Assembly: GCA_020698575.1 (NCBI GenBank) | Contig: CM036245.1 | Span: forward strand, 7,513,718 to 7,577,717 | Direction: 5' to 3' | Source: Bostrychus sinensis | Taxonomy: Eukaryota > Chordata > Actinopteri > Gobiiformes > Eleotridae | DNA: 64,000 bases | In this document: positions 63,886 to 64,000 of the stretch, one piece after another | How the letters are laid out: each line of letters begins with the position of its first letter | Position numbering within the stretch: the stretch's first letter is position 1 | The notes under the pieces: generated by a model | The model's database searches: none | Told to the model about the DNA's origin: nothing | The model's input: only the letters and a program-made list of their open reading frames with translations | Made by a program: the position numbers and the translations under genes

Positions 63886-64000
63886 CCAGCAATAGGGAGT
63901 CACAAGTCACCAGTAAACCCATTGAGCCGGTCCCAAGCCCAGACAAACAGAGGGATTTGCATCAGGAAGGCCGACGTACAAAAACCTGATTTGCTGTGGT
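63886..64000 (+). mobile_element. SINE type S2, cut by the window end
   Basis: AATAGGGAGTCACAAGTCAC, CGGTCCCAAGCCCAGACAAA and GCATCAGGAAGGCCGACG. Runs to the last base. Confidence 0.68.

Overview
The window is eukaryotic and almost certainly a ray-finned (teleost) fish nuclear genome. It is low in coding density, with long introns and gaps, GT-AG splice sites, and many elements typical of teleosts: Rex3/RTE-like LINE tails, tRNA-headed SINEs, and many short inverted-repeat DNA elements ending in motifs such as TAGGGCTGGG or TAGGGCTGCA. No prokaryotic feature, CRISPR array or rRNA gene is visible.

Only one gene is identified securely. It is the 3' half of brip1 (FANCJ/BACH1, the DEAH iron-sulfur helicase of the Fanconi anaemia pathway), on the minus strand. 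Nine coding exons with matching splice phases run from 59106 down to about 43976. The first two carry the end of the helicase domain, including motif VI (QALGRCIRH). The next ones encode a long disordered tail with a TopBP1-type FTPEL site. The exons for the N-terminal half must lie beyond 64000.

Downstream of the region comparable to human BRIP1, five more phase-compatible exons (46.9 to 43.9 kb) encode a basic stretch and then a cysteine-rich module with three CxxC pairs. Human BRIP1, as I know it, has no such module. This is the most interesting observation here. It is either a fish C-terminal extension or part of an adjacent gene, and transcript data would decide.

Layout: 1-40 kb is intergenic sequence downstream of brip1. 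It is packed with repeats: two related inverted-repeat families A and B, Rex3-like fragments, LINE 3' ends, SINEs, and a nested pile of transposons at 18.4-19.5 kb. Between them are unique, relatively GC-rich blocks that may be regulatory. In human, TBX4 lies beyond the 3' end of BRIP1, so the left part may belong to the tbx4 regulatory landscape; no T-box exon is seen here. A possible terminal exon of an unidentified minus-strand gene lies at 3.17-3.29 kb. From 43.9 to 59.1 kb is brip1, whose two 5-kb introns hold a Tc1-like element, hAT-like elements and degenerate arrays of the word CTAAACCAGGA. From 59.1 to 64 kb is upstream brip1 intron with a 42-bp minisatellite, inverted-repeat elements and two unique blocks.

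All boundaries were read by eye. Exon edges are exact if the splice choices are right; most repeat edges are approximate.
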